Shown piece after piece: positions 10,726 through 22,712 of a stretch of 64,000 nt of DNA. The stretch is from Cyanophora paradoxa (taxonomy: Eukaryota; Glaucocystophyceae; Cyanophorales; Cyanophoraceae), in contig QPMI01000520.1 of NCBI GenBank assembly GCA_004431415.1, positions 186,001-250,000 of the forward strand, given 5' to 3'. A program made the translations under genes and the position numbers. A model generated the notes under the pieces. That model saw nothing but the letters and a program-made list of their open reading frames with translations, did not search any database and was not told the DNA's origin. Positions within the stretch are counted from its first letter, which is position 1. Each line of letters starts with the position of its first letter.

Positions 10726-12764
10726 GCGCTTTCCGCCCCACCCCCTCCCTCCCCGCTTCTTGCCCTCCTGGCCCCCCGACTGGTCTCTGCTCTGCCCTGT
10801 CTTGTGTATACCGATTGTAGGAAAAGGCGAAGTTTCGAATCCTTGAATGGACGAGCCTCGGGCCCGGGGCCCTGCCGCAGTGCCGCAGCACCTGAGCCCC
10901 TCGGGGCTTCTTTGCAGTTGGCCGCCTGCAATTGCCAAGAACCGTCGGAACTTCGGAATTGCCGCAGTTCCAATCTTCGGAACTTGGAAATTCGGCGTCG
11001 GCACTGCGGCAGTCGACGTCCTGTCTGACGGTCAGGCCCTCAGGGCCTGATCATGCCATGATGGGGCTACAAAGCTACAAGGCTAGCTATAGGGGCTTCA
11101 AGGCTTCAAGGCTTCCTAGAAGTTCCTTGCCAACGTGTAACTTGGCAAGTTGGAGTTCTGCTTCGAGTTCAGGCTTGCCAAGTTGGCTCAAGACTCTCAG
11201 ACTCTGAGAGTGTGAACGTTAACGTTAACGTTGAACTTCGCGATCGCCGAATCACTGCGCATGCTGATCATGAGGTGCCACGGCCCGGCGGTGGCCGCCG
11301 GCCCGCCGCCGGGCCGCGGGCCGAATAAACTATAGCTAGCTTGCCTAGGCCTAGGCCTATAGCTAGGCCCTGAGGACTTCCGAATTTTCGAAGTTCTGCT
11401 GTCACTGTCATGCATATGATCACCGTGGCACTGCAGCACCGCGGCACACTCGAGCTCGAGCTCATCCGGTCAGCCCGCGGCCTGCGCATGCTGGCAGGGC
11501 CGCGGGGCGTTAGTCACTGAGTTTTAGTTTGACTTCGAAATTCAGTTCAAGGCATACTAGGCCTGACCTATAGCTAGGCCGACGTGCATTTGAAAATTCA
11601 TGCAAGATTCCAAAGCATTTCGTAAGCGGAGGGGGAGGGGGGGGGGGGGAGCGGTGGGGGAGGAGGAGGATCCGAAGGGGGGCTGGTGATCATGAAATTA
11701 AAGTACGTAAGACGTGGTGCTGGGGGAAAAATAACGTCGACGTCGACCGCCCGACGGTCGACGTCGACGTCGGACTCTGCCCTGTCGACGTCGGACTCCG
11801 ACGGGCCGAGCCTCGGAGACTCCGAGATATCGATTCCGGATCCTGCTGATGCGCGGGGCCCGGGCACGGTGTGCCGCGTCCCGGCCCCCTGGGGAATATC
11901 GCGGAGAGTCGAGGTGCCTACCTCTCGAACATGAGAGGCACTGTGGCACGCGCACCTCGTCGAGGTTCTGCTGCGCCTTCTGCAGCTGCGTGCGCGCGCG
12001 CGCGTGCGCGCACGCCGCACTGCCGCAGTGCGCCTCCCGCATGAGGTCAAGGTACCTGCTCGGGTGGTGAGTGCCACGGTAAGTGCTGAGGTGCGCTGGC
12101 CGGCTGCCCCCCGTTGGGCGCTCACGCTCAGGCTAGCTATATAGCGCTAGCGCTCGGGCCTCAACCTCAAGCGCGGGTGGGGGCGCGGGCTCGAGACGCA
12201 CGCGAAATACACAAAGCTCCATCTGTATGTGCTCGGTGATCACGTGATGACGTGGGCCGGGCCTGTCCGCGCGGGCGCGAAGCTCAAGGTCAACGAAGCT
12301 TAAGAAGCCTGCGGCGCAGCGGCCGCCGTAATCCGTCGGGGCGATGACTTCGAGGGCGTCCAGATAGCTCGTATCCCTAAGGGCGCGCCGGACGGAATCG
12401 GTCGCGACGCGGGCCGCTTGAAAGGGCGGCGCGCGGGGCGGCGCGCCGGCTCGAAAAAGGCTCGAAACCGGGCCTGCGGCGGCGGTTACTAAATCGAAAG
12501 CATTTTCCAGTTCTGTCAGTCGAAGGCATACCAATTCTCTCAAAGGCTCGAAAGCAAGTTAGTCGACGCGCATCGCCACAGACTGAATGCTGAAGCTGAC
12601 GCACGCTGGCAGCAGCCAGGCGGCAGCCGAGTAGCTGAGCAGTCAGAGCAGGCTGAGCAGGCTGACAGCAAGGCTGAGCAAGCAGGCAGGTGGGTAGTGG
12701 ATATCGGGCGACGGGTAGAGAGGCAAGCTGACGACGGGGCCGAGGCAGCAGGTCCGCTGTCAGG
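10726..12764. other. Lower-GC intergenic island rich in short palindromes
   Basis: Two kilobases between two plus-strand genes. Composition changes sharply from the coding DNA. The sequence is crowded with hexamer palindromes (CTAG, GATC, AACGTT, GTCGAC, CTCGAG and CCTAGG types). It includes three tandem AACGTT copies at 11215-11232, repeated AGGCTTCA units near 11097-11115, CCTAGG repeats near 11344-11358, a long GTCGAC hairpin (separate entry) and an alternating CG/TG purine-pyrimidine run near 11990-12012. A G-run of about ten bases lies near 11640. One 136-codon open frame on the minus strand (12133-12543) has protein-like composition, but no ATG or homology I can name, so I do not call it. 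Confidence 0.6.
11734..11770. repeat. Perfect 16-bp inverted repeat of GTCGAC units (hairpin)
   Basis: Bases 11734-11749 and 11755-11770 are exact reverse complements, built from repeated CGTCGA units, with a five-base loop CCCGA. Further GTCGAC-like units follow to about 11800. A similar but shorter cluster lies near 53340-53375 in another intergenic region. It could be a cruciform or an RNA hairpin; no terminator role is implied in a nuclear genome. Confidence 0.8.
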
Positions 12765-15700
12765 ATGGCGGATCTGGAAGACTGGAAGACCGTCCGCTCG
12801 GAGGACACGAAGCGAGAGCCGCCGGCGACACCGAGCAAGCGAAGAGAGCGGAGCCACCCCGAGGCGCGGATTCGCTTTTGTATCGAGTACAAGACGCACA
12901 TTGGACAGGTTTGCATCCGACTACGACCGCGCCAGCCGGCTGGCTCACCCGGACGCCGCCGTGCGCAGTCCGTACGCGTGGTCGGAAGCGATCCGAAGCT
13001 CGGCAACTGGGTGCGACCTTGCATCCACATTTGCGTCTGGGAATACCGCATTAACAGCCCGGCCGGGGCAGAAACTCGAGAACGGGCTGCGGTTGCAGTG
13101 GAAGGCCGGCGTGTGGGCCGCAGAGGCTCTGCTATCGCCCGGCGAATATGAATATCCTTTTGACCGCCTGAAGCGCGAGTGCTGCGCTCCGGCGCACCGC
13201 GTGGCCCGCCGCGGCGCCTTGACCGCTGGGCGGTTCCCGCGCGCACGTTCAAGTACGTCGTGGTTGAGGAGCACAACGGGCGCGTCTCGCGGCAGGAGTG
13301 GGAGGACGGCGAGAACCGCCGCCTCGTGCGCCCTCCGCCGCTCCGCCGCTCCAGCTCCCGCTCCGCGCCGAGGCGGGAGGCGCGCGCGGGGCAGGTGGTG
13401 GACGAGACGTGCCTGGACGGGGACGACGAGGAGACGGCGGCGCTGCCGCCCACGCCGGGCGCTCCGGAGCCGGCGGCGCAGGCCTCGGTGGAGGTCCCGT
13501 TCGTGATGGAGCTCCACGACCTCTGGCAGGCGCGCCCCCGCCCCCGCGCAGCGCGCCCCCGCCCGCCCCACCTGACGCGCGCGGCGGCGGCGGCGCAGAG
13601 CCCGAACGGGCAGAACGCGGTGCAGTCCGAGTCGACGACCAGCGACGTGCTCGTGGGCTGGAAGCGCGCCCCGCCGCCCGCCCGCACGCGCCGGCAGGCC
13701 CGCGGGGCCCCCTCGCTGACGGGCGGGGCGGGGCGGCAGGGCGCCGGTGGTGCGGGCGCTCTTCGCGGCGGGGGAGGGCGGGGCGGGGCGGGGCCGGGGG
13801 CCGGAGAAGCGGCGGCACGCGGTGGTCCTGTTCAAGGCGACGGCCTGGCTCAAGAAGACACACTGCCTCGCCGTCATCGGTCACCCCGCCCCCCCCGCCC
13901 CGCCCGCCCCGGCCCCCCGCCGGCCCCCACGCTGGCCCGCCCACGCCCCGCGCAGGCAACATCCCGGCCCTCGGCAACTGGTCCTCGGAGAAGGTGCACG
14001 CCGGCGCCGCTGGCCCGCCTGCGGGCGTGACGCGCCGCCCGCCGGCTCCTGGCAGGCGGTGCGGCTGGACGACGGGGACTACCCCACCTGGTCCCTCAAC
14101 ATCGTCTCCCACGACCTCAAGTTCGGTCCGCCCCGCCCCGGCCCCGCCCCGCCCGCCCCGCCCCGCCCCGCGCCCCCGCCCGCTCGCGCGCCTGCTCGCC
14201 TGCTGCGTCGCCGAGGGCGGGGGCGCGCCGCAGAGTACAAGTACATCGTCCTCTCCACCACCGACAAGAGGCGCGCGACCTCTCTCCCACTCGCCGGCCC
14301 CGCCCCTCCCGCCCCTGCTGACGGGGCGGGGCAGCTTCGTGATGTGGGAGGACGGGCCGAACCGGGCGGTGAGCGTGGCGCCGGGCAGCGAGATGCTCGC
14401 CGTCGTCCGCAACGACGGGCCCTTCCGCGTGCGCCCGGCCCCCCTGCGCCCCCCGCCCCCTCCCCTCCCCCTCCCCCGAGCCCCGCACGCGCTCGCAGCG
14501 GCACGGGTGGGGCCCCGACTCGTTCACGGCGCCCATCGACCCGCGCGCCTTCAAGGCGAGCCGGCCGCCCGCCTCCCTCCCCGTCCTTCCCCTCACCGCG
14601 GGGCGGGGCGGGGCGCAGGAGCTGGGCCTGCGGGAGCGCCTCATGGGCGTCGCCTCCTCGGGCATCTCGCTGCCCCCCGGCGGCCGCCTCTCCCCCGCCG
14701 CCTTCGCCGCCGCCTTCGCCCCGGCCTCGGACCAGGTCGCCGCCCCGCGCGCCGCCGGCTCCCGCGCCGCCCTCCTCCGCACCCTCCAGCTCAACATCCT
14801 CGAGAACGGTGCGCCCCGCGCGCCCCCTCGCCCCCACCGCCCCGGCAGGCGCTGACGGGGGGCAGGCGAGCTGCGGCGGCGGCTGCGCATCGTGGAGGAG
14901 CAGAACCGGCGCCTGGTCGAGCTCATGGAGCGGCGCAGCCAGGAGACCCTCGACGCCTTCGCCGTGCCCCCCGCCCCCGCCCCCCCGCCCCCACTGCACT
15001 CGTCTCACGCGCGGCGGCAGGCCAAGGGCGCGGGCCTCCCCGCCCCGGAGGCCAGGCCGGCGCTCCCCGCCCCGCCTCCGGCCCCGGCGGGGCCCCGGCG
15101 GGGCCCGGCGGGGGCGCCGGGGACGCCCTCGGGGCGTGGAAGCAGGGCCCGCCGGGGACGCCCTCCACCCCGCAGGAGAGCAGGGCGGCGGACAAGGGCG
15201 CCGGCCCCGGGGCCCCCGCGCCGGCCGCCGCCACGCCGGCGACCCCGCCGGCCCGCACGGCACGGCGCTGGAGGCGGCGGGGTGGTGGAGCAGGGGCGCG
15301 TGCGGCAGGCGGTGGCGGCGCTCTCGGCGCGGGCGCCGATGCAGCCGCTGTGGCCGCGGAGCCCGTGCTCGCCCAGCACGGCCCCCGGGCCGTCTCGCCG
15401 GCCAGCCACCACCAGGCCTCGCCCCTCCCCTCCTCCGCCTCCAAGGACCCAAGGCCGCCCCGCCCCCCCGCCGACCCTCGCCGGCCCTCTCGCGCGCTGC
15501 TGCTGAGGGGCGGGCAGGGGAGCACGGGGGAGAACACGCGGTTCGGGCTGGCGGCGGCCCGGCGGGTGCTCGAGGAGGCCCGCGAGGCCCTCGCCAAGGC
15601 CGACCACAGCCCCGACCCCGCCCCCGGTGCCCCCGCCCCGCGCGCCGGCAGAGCGCCGCCTGCGGGGCTGACGCAGGGGCGGGGCGGGGCGGGCAGCGGG

Positions 15701-15974
15701 GACGGGGGTGCGCGGGGTGCAGGTGGCGGTGCGGGGGCTGGCGGGGAAGCTGGAGCGGCAGCGGGCCGCCGGGGTCCACTTCCTCAGGGACGCCTTCTCG
15801 GACGACGTCGGCGCCGTCGCGGACCTCGCCGCCGAGGCCGAGGGCCTCCTCCGCGACGCCGCCGCCGCCGAGGCCGCGCTCGCCGCCCCCGCCCACGCCC
15901 CCTCCAGCCCCGCCGCCAGCCCCCTGCCCCTCGACGCCAGCACCGGCGTCGCCCTCGGCGTCGCTACCTCTTGA
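12765..15974 (+). CDS. Tandem CBM20 (starch-binding) protein with C-terminal coiled coil
   Basis: Start MADLEDWKTVRSEDTKREPP. First CBM20: RIRFCIEYKTHIGQ, spliced to SVRVVGSDPKLGNW, then LENGLRLQWKAGVWAAE and, after further introns, YVVVEEHNGRVSRQEWEDGE. An acidic linker ends in a GC-AG intron (13530-13598). Second CBM20: HAVVLFKATAWLKKTHCLAV, NIPALGNWSSEK, AVRLDDGDYPTWSLNIVSHD, EYKYIVLSTTDKR and GSFVMWEDGPNRAVSV. The pattern with conserved Trp, LGNW and EYKY elements is standard for CBM20, which binds alpha-glucan. A helical part follows (LQLNILENG, ELRRRLRIVEEQNRRLVEL), then low-complexity sequence and a final helix to the stop at 15974. No enzyme domain is visible, so I infer a scaffold or targeting protein for storage glucan. 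Exon edges between 13150 and 13270 and in 15000-15700 are unclear. It lies two kilobases from the CBM20-formin gene. Confidence 0.8.
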
Positions 15975-16415
15975 CCCGCCCCCGCCCCCATCCGAGTCCT
16001 TCGAGCAAGATAGCATCGCGATCGCGCAGGGCCGGCCAGGGCCCCTAAATTTCCTCTGCAGTTCGTACGCGCTTTCGTTCGTGAATTTGATCCACGCGTA
16101 CGTACACGACCAGGAGAGATTTCTTGCGCATGCATTGTCCTGTGACAGCGCAACACGTGTATGAGCCTGAGCGCGCACGTGCACGCTTCGGACCTCACAC
16201 GACTCAATTTGCCAATCCTGGTACCCAGCCTGGCAGACAAAAACAGCAACGTTCCAAACCAGCCGCGCAGCGAATTCGCTGCTGCAAGAACGTCAAAGTG
16301 CGCACAGTCGTTGCTGGCTGGCGTTCCTGTGATCGGTGCGAGCTCTCCGCCGCTGCGCGCAAGACTGGCGTCGCTCACCTTCCGTCATCAGACCGAGTTC
16401 TCGAGTTTTCTTGCG
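15975..16415. other. Intergenic region between tandem plus-strand genes
   Basis: About 440 bases between the CBM20 stop and the signal-peptide start of the next gene. GC content drops to ordinary levels. It holds the 3' end of one gene and the promoter of the next. No RNA gene or repeat is evident. Confidence 0.5.
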
Positions 16416-18188
16416 ATGAAGGCGGCCTTGCTTCTCTGCCTGGCCTTGCTGCCCTTCGCTTTTGCCGCTGACCTGAACCTGTTCGAGTCGACTGGTGTTG
16501 GTGCGTGCCGTGGACCGACACACGTGTTTTCGAGTCTGCTGTGTCATAGCGACCGGCAAAACGCCCCGCATATGTACCATAAAAGTCTCAATGAACGTTT
16601 TCGGAGGCCCGCGCCCGCTAGCAGTGGAGTTTGCCAGGATTTAGCGATCCTAGGCTCGACTCGGGAATTCCAGCTCGCTGGGGCCCCTAATGCCGGCGCG
16701 CGCGATGGCATTAAGGTGCATGTCTCACATCGTTTCAGATGGCGCGGTCTTCATGAACGGCGATTCCACGTTCCTGGGCGAGGGTCTGGCGGTCATCGCT
16801 GTGGGGCCGAACGCGACCTACAGCGGTTTCGCCGGGCACCTTCTGCAGGTTACCATCGGTCCGCTCACTTGTTCCTGACCCCGTCGGCCCCGCGCTCCGG
16901 TACCTTTCCGTGCTCACTCGCGCCGCAGTGCACAGTCTGCCAGACGCCGCTGCCCTGGACATCTTCACCGGCAATAACATGGCAACCCTTATTTCCAAGG
17001 GCGCCGCCGTCGTCTCCTCCGGGACTCAGTACACCGCTCCGCTCGTGAACGAGGTGCGGGGCGAGCGTTCATGCCTTTTTCTGCCCGCGCCTTCCTTCCT
17101 TTTCTTCTGCCGACGCCGCCGCGCGCCGCGCCCCGCAGAAGTACTTCTTCTCTGGCGTCTTCTTCTGGAACACGACAGCCGGCGCCGCCAGCGGCTCGCC
17201 CATCAGCTTCGCCAACGGCGCGTACTCGATCGCCTCCGGGACGACCGTGACGATCCGCGCCACCACCGGCCGCGCCAGCGCCACGATCACCGGCACCCTC
17301 GCCTTCGGCCTGACCGGCAAGAAGTACGCGGCCGCCGTCCTCGCCGGTCTTCCCGAGACTGGCTGCTCGGGCCCCGGCATGGCCTTCGCGTACCCCGTGG
17401 ACACCTCTGCCACGTCGGCGTACAAGCTGTGGCTCACCGGCGGCCCCTTCCGCCTCCGGATGACCTCCAACAAGGCGACCGTCCGCTGGGTCGGCTCCAC
17501 CCCCGTCAACAACCTCGGCTCCGCCAACGCCGCCGCTTACGACATCTCCAACACGAACTGGGGCACCGCGGCGCGCACCATCAGCGTCCTGAGCGGCGAC
17601 TTCCCGACCGTGGAGAAGCCCGAGCTGCGGGGCACCCTGGCGCAGGAGACCGTGGCCAAGGGCGGCATCCCCATCGTCGCCCCGACCTGCACGCCCACCG
17701 CCGCTGTCACCACGTACATCCGCACCGGCTCCTGCAACGCCACCCTCCTCGCCAACGTGACCGCCGCGATCACTTCCTCCACCGGCGTCGCCCCCTCGGG
17801 CGTCTTCTGCGGCCCGCCGGCGGCCACCCGCCGCGCGCGCCGCTCGGCTCTCCAGGCGCAGGCGACGGACTACCGGATCGTCTTCCCGACGGCGTCCGGC
17901 GTGCGCGCGCTCCAGACCTCGATCGCCGGCACGGCCACCCTGGATGCCATCGTCGCGGCGCTGAAGGCCGCCGGCGTTAGCGTGGACAAGGCCACCCTGC
18001 AGGTCGCCGGCGTCTCCGGCGGCTCCACGCCCACCGTCTTCCTCGCCTCGACCGGCCTCGGCGGCTCCGGCTCCGGCACGGGCGGCACCGGCACCGGCAC
18101 CGGCACGAGCGCGGCCGCCGGCGTGGCCCCGGCCTTCGCCACCCTCCTCGCTCTCGCCTTCGCCGCCCTCGCCCTCCTCCACTCCTAG
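16416..18188 (+). CDS. Secreted, probably GPI-anchored surface protein
   Basis: Starts with a clear signal peptide, MKAALLLCLALLPFAFAAD. Four exons are likely: about 16416-16495, 16739-16848 (DGAVFMNGDSTFLGEGLAV), 16933-17053 (LDIFTGNNMATLISKGAAVV) and 17140-18188. The body is Ser/Thr/Gly/Ala-rich and beta-strand-like, with candidate N-glycosylation sites (NATY, NATL) and few Cys. The C-terminus has a Gly/Ser/Thr linker (GSGSGTGGTGTGTGTS) followed by a hydrophobic tail, FATLLALAFAALALL, ending in HS. A signal peptide plus a C-terminal hydrophobic tail is the standard arrangement for GPI anchoring, so a cell-surface location is inferred. I do not recognise a family. The last exon is long and free of introns, unlike most genes here. 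Confidence 0.75.
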
Positions 18189-18439
18189 GCGCCCCGGCCC
18201 CCGCCCCCCCGCCCCGAACCGTGCATGTCTGCGCGCCCCCGCTCCTCCCCCCCTTCCTCCGGATCCCTCTCTGCCTGCCAGCTAGTCGGCCGCCCGCGTA
18301 CCACGCCCCACGCCAGTCGTAGGCGCGTACCACGCGGTGGACGCTAGTATTACTGTCAATCTGATGAACCAGCCCAAATCTGCATTCAAAGGTAGCCAGA
18401 CGCCGAAGTAAGAGCTAAGGTAGCTGTTGGGGAGAGGGC

Positions 18440-19827
18440 CTACTCCTCGCCGGGGTCGCCGCGGGCCTGGCGGGCGAAGGCGGCGATGGCCTCGCTGCTC
18501 CCGAGGTCGATGAAGTCGCGGGGGAAGCGGGAGCTCGCCGCCAGCGACGGCACGCAGGCCGTCTGCTCCTCCACCACCCGCAGCTCCCAGCCGCCCTCGA
18601 GCTCGCCCCCCGCCTCGCCCTCCCCTTCGGGGGCCAGGGGCGGCTCGAGCCAGGAGAAGAGGAGGGGGTCGGTGACGGGCCCCAAGGGGTTCACGTCCAC
18701 CAGCCACGCCCGCCCCCCCTCGTCGATCCACGCGTCGAACGCGTCTGCCGCGCCTCAGGCGGGACGCACGGGGGCGGCGGGGGTGGGGGCGCGGACAGCG
18801 GTCGAGGGGGGCGAGGCGGGGGAGGAGGTAGTCGGCGTGGAGCTCCTCGAGCCGCGCCCGCACCTCCCCGCGCATCCCCTTCAGGAACGCGTAGTAGTTC
18901 GAGTGGTCCCGCTGGCACGCCCCTGCCAGAGCGTCGGCGCGGGAGGGAGGAGGGCGGGGCGCGGCGGGGCCGGACCGAGGATGCGGCCGGCGCGGACGAA
19001 GCAGCGGAACTCCATGGACGCGTTGAGGGGCCGCCACTGCCGCAGCGCCAGCACGAACCGCTCCGGCCGCTGCCGCGTCCGCGCGGGGCAGTCGTCGAAG
19101 CTGCCGGCGTCGGGTCGGAGGACGACGACGGGCGCGGGGCGGGGCGGGGCGGACGCCATGTCGAGGTCGTGGGCGATGAAGTCGGAGCCCTTGAGGAGGA
19201 GGAGGACGTCCTCCACCGTCTTGCACTCCAGCGTCCCGCTCGTCGCGATCCACGTCGCGTCCTGCCCCGCCCGCCCCCCTCGCACTCCCCCGGCGCGGGG
19301 ACCCGGGGGCGCGGCCGGCGCGCCTTGGGGCAGCTCCAGTTGAGCTTCGGGAGGACGGAGCCGCCGAGCTCGTCGATCGCCTCCCGGATGCGCGCCTCGA
19401 GCTCGGGGAAGCCAGGGCGGTCCGCCTCGGGGTCCTGCGCCCCGCCCCGCCCTCAGCCCGCGCGCGGCGCGGCGCGGCGCGGCGGCGCGGAGGCACGCGG
19501 ACCCCTTCGTCGCTCCAGTCGTCGTACACCGTGTCCCCTTCCTCGATCTCGCCTGCGCACGCCCGCGCTCGGCCCGGCGCCGGCGCTGGCGCGAGCCGGC
19601 GCGGACCGATCGTGGGACCCCGCCGGTCGCGCGCCGAGGAGGGAATTACGAGGCCGTCCTCGTGCAGGTACTCGACAAAATCCTCCGGCAGCTCGATGAT
19701 GCGCGTCGGGAACGTTACCCGCCTGCGGGCGCGCTTAGCTGCGGAGGACGCGGCGTCGTAAATCTGCTCACTTCAACTTCGGGAGCCACTCCTGGATCTG
19801 GCAGGCCAGCACCTCGCGCTCATCCAT
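18440..19827 (-). CDS. CDC123: Cell division cycle protein 123 (eIF2 assembly chaperone)
   Basis: CDC123/D123 is an ATP-grasp protein needed to assemble the eIF2 translation factor. The start at 19827 gives MDEREVLACQIQEWLPKLK, matching the family N-terminus. An intron with a GTGAG donor leads to RVTFPTRIIELPEDFVEYL, the LP..F..YL signature. Later exons give DTVYDDWSDEG, GSVLPKLNWSCPKA, DATWIATSGTLECKTVEDV, LLLLKGSDFIAHDLD, FRCFVRAGRILG, CQRDHSNYYAFLKGMR and finally DVNPLGPVTDPLLFSW, the family's C-terminal D.NP.G..TD.LLF motif. Length and domain order look complete. It diverges from the transporter gene across about 210 bases. A 250-base gap (18189-18439) separates its stop from the convergent surface-protein gene. 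Confidence 0.93.
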
Positions 19828-20041
19828 GAGCGCGGGCCGAGGTCGCTGCCGCTGTCGCGTAGATTCACGAGCGAGACTACAACGTGCGATAGAGCGGGTC
19901 CGAGTGCGCTGGGACTCGCGGTTGAAGTGCACAAGCCCGGCGAGCCCGGCCGAGCCGCTCTTGGGGGTACAGCTCTGCCCATAGTGGTCGGTCCGTGATT
20001 GTCTCTCTCTGAACGAAGGGGCGCCCGGCAACAGCACCGGG

Positions 20042-21890
20042 ATGGAGAGCAGATCCGCCTTCGCGAGCGTAGGAGCGTGCCCTAGTCAGTCCGCTGTCAG
20101 CCTTGGTTGCCTTGGGTCGGTTCTCGCGGAGGACAGCGTGAGGCGGCCGGCGGAGTCTTCCAGCCGCAGGCGGCACGTAGCAAGGATCGCATGTTCGGAT
20201 AATATCGCTGGGGGAGCGCGGCGGGCGTTCCTTGGCGCGCCCGTGCGGCGGCACGCCGATGCCTCGTGGGTGGGCCGGCGGGCGGCCGACCAAGTCCTGC
20301 ACGAGCGATGCATGCGCATAATAAGATCCGAGGCGGGGCCCCCCACGGCGATGCCGCGCGCCGACAAGCATTTGCGCGGTTCGCTGGTGGGCCGATTCCC
20401 CTGTCGCGCCTGACCTTTTTTTCGTGCGCGGCAGATGCGGACGAGGTTGCGCTGTCCAACGCGGAGATTCTCAAGGCCGCCCAGGTCCGGGACCAGCTTG
20501 ATCGGGCAGTTCACGTCGCTGCTGTCGATATCGCACCCGAGCCTGCACCGGGCCACGAGCTCGAAGCAGTCAACGACGATGCGGATGTTCAGCTTAGCCC
20601 GGAGGAGGAGAAGGCGCGTGCCGAACAACACAAGACCGGTCTGATCCTAGTCAATATCATCACGGTGGGTGGACTCCCCTTGCTAGCGCCACTCTCCCCC
20701 GCCTTGCCCTGACCCCTTTTCGTTAGGCGTTGTACGCTACAAACTTTGCTATTGTGAAGGTTTGTGTGCTGCCCCCCGCGCCGTGCCCTTTTTCTTCTTT
20801 TCCGACCGCCCAATGCAGGACATGGAATCCGTGTGCCATCCGGCAATATCGAGCCTCCTCCGCTTCGGCCTAGCCTCGCTCTTCTTCCTCCCCTCCCTGC
20901 GCGGCGCGAAAAAGGAGAGCATCCTTGCCGGCGTCGAGATGGGCGGCTGGCTCGGGATGGGCATTGTCACGCAGGCGATCGCGCTCTCCACGACAGAGGC
21001 AAGCCGTAGCGCGTTTATCGCGGCGCTCACCGTCGGTGCACCCAGCCCTTCCTGCTTGATCTGAAGGGGATGCTGAACCTCGCCCTGCAGTCATCGTGCC
21101 GGTCATCGAAGCTTTCGTCCTGCGCGCGAAGATCAAGCCGAACAACTGGGCAGCCGCATTCCTTGCGGTGGGCGGAGTGGCGCTGCTCGAGTCGAGCGGC
21201 AACATTGACCCCAACATTGGGGACTTGTTCAGGTGCCGCGCCGCCCGCCGCCGAGCGCGCGAGAGCGCGCGCACTGCTCACGCGCGGCGGCAGCTTCCTG
21301 ATGGCGTTCTCGTGGGCGGTCGCGTTCATCCGGCTGGAGAAGTACTCGAAGCAGCACGACGCAATGGTGCTGACGGCCGGCCAGCTCCTCGGCGTCATTC
21401 TCACCGCCACCATCTGGCTCCTCATCGAGCGGCCGCCCCTCGACATCCCCACCCTCCCCTGGCACGAGGTCCTCTACACTGGTCCGCCCCTTCGCCTCAC
21501 GCGGCCGCCCCGGACGCGCGCCGCTGACGCGGCGCGTGCTGCAGGCGCTATCACGACGGCGCTGACGACCTTCCTGGAGACGGTCGCGCTCAAGTCCGTT
21601 AGCGCCGTCGAGACGGTCCGTCCGCGCCGGCGCCCGCGCGTCCCCCTGCTTGCCGCGCCGACGCGGGCGGGCCCCGTGGTCAGACGGTGATCTTCGCCCT
21701 GGAGCCGGTCTGGGCGGCGGGTTTCGCGTACTTCCTCCTGGGGGAGCAGCTGGAGACGCGGGGCGTGCTGGGCGGCCTCACCATCATGACCGCCTGCGCC
21801 GTCTCCCAGCTCGAGAACCCCAAGCAGCTCCTCAGCGCCCTCGTCGCCCGCGTCCGCGGCGGCCCCGCCGACGCCCCCAAGCAGGAGTAG
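20042..21890 (+). CDS. Drug/metabolite transporter (DMT/EamA family)
   Basis: Multi-pass membrane transporter. The ATG at 20042 gives MESRSAFASVGACPSQSAV, a Ser/Ala-rich leader with no clear signal peptide. A later exon (from about 20431) carries a hydrophilic region and then TGLILVNIITV. Further exons give ALYATNFAIVK, LLRFGLASLFFLPSLRGAK, GGWLGMGIVTQAIALSTTEA, AAFLAVGGVALLESS, SFLMAFSWAVAFIRLEKYSK, LTAGQLLGVILTATIWLLIE and FALEPVWAAGFAYFLLGEQL, ending TACAVSQLENPKQLL. The EPVWA.GFAY.LLGE motif and the repeated helices fit the EamA family, which includes plastid-envelope and other metabolite exporters. Roughly ten helices are expected. At least six introns interrupt it. Substrate and membrane cannot be told from sequence. 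The first-exon join is uncertain. Confidence 0.82.
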
Positions 21891-22712
21891 ATCTCTGGGC
21901 GGGGCGGCCCTCGCCCGGCTATAGATTTTGAGGCGCAGGCTTCCGCAGTCACCACCGCCACTTTCTTCAGTACGTAATAATAGTACTACGGTAGGCAATC
22001 TATCCATCTTCACACAATTTTTGAGAGGCAGGGTCGGCAGTTTTTCCCGCTCTTTTTCCCCTTCTGCGATCTGCTACTAGTCCTTTGGGTTTGGGCGGCA
22101 GTCAGGCTCGTAGTACCATATTATTCTCTTAGATGATGCCGGCGTGAGTGAGCCAGCTTGCAGGTAAATTCGCTCAGCGGCTGTAGATTTCGTGTAGATC
22201 TAGACTCATTCCCTGTCAGATCTCTCTGTTCAAACTGATGTCATCGTCCCTCTCGGGACTCTTCTCTGACGTGCCTCGTCATGTACTCTATTATTCTTTG
22301 TGCGATCCGATGATCGACCTGTGCTCAGCGGCTCTGATGAGGTCTGCATGTGGCCCGACCATGTGTGTGCTCCGTAATTGCACTGTACATTCAATGATTT
22401 CGGAATTCCGAAAACGATCGCGAATTCAAATGTACTGCCTGTCAGGCTGCAGGCTGGGCCTTCATAAACCGCGGCCCCTGGCCATGCCATGATGGGCCAC
22501 GAGCTAGGGAGGCGCTGCTTCCCCTAGGCCTGGGACAGCAATCGATCCAGCACTTCAGCTTCCAGGCAGCTGACTGCCAGCCAAGATTAATGCCGCCGAG
22601 CGCCGCTGCTGCCGTCGCGATTGTGCGGAGACATGCGCCGTAGGTTGCTGCTGAACGTGCGCCGGCCAAGGAGACACACACGTAGAGTTCGCCAACGGCC
22701 GACGGACCCGCT
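21891..22712. other. Convergent intergenic region
   Basis: About 820 bases between the ends of two convergent genes. It is AT-richer than the genes, with T-runs near 22015-22060. No open frame has support from composition, splice pattern or similarity. No RNA gene is recognised. Confidence 0.5.

Noticed and set aside
11990-12012. Alternating CG/TG run as a regulatory Z-DNA element
   Set aside because: The run is short and similar runs occur elsewhere (53528, 33953). Nothing ties it to a gene.
12133-12543. 136-codon minus-strand frame with fairly balanced composition
   Set aside because: No ATG, no splice context and no recognisable family. Kept as a note only; it could be a small unspliced gene diverging from the tandem CBM20 gene.
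20042-20080. AFA-like motif as a red-lineage bipartite plastid signal for the EamA transporter
   Set aside because: The motif is not preceded by a signal peptide and the first-exon join is uncertain, so a plastid location is not supported.
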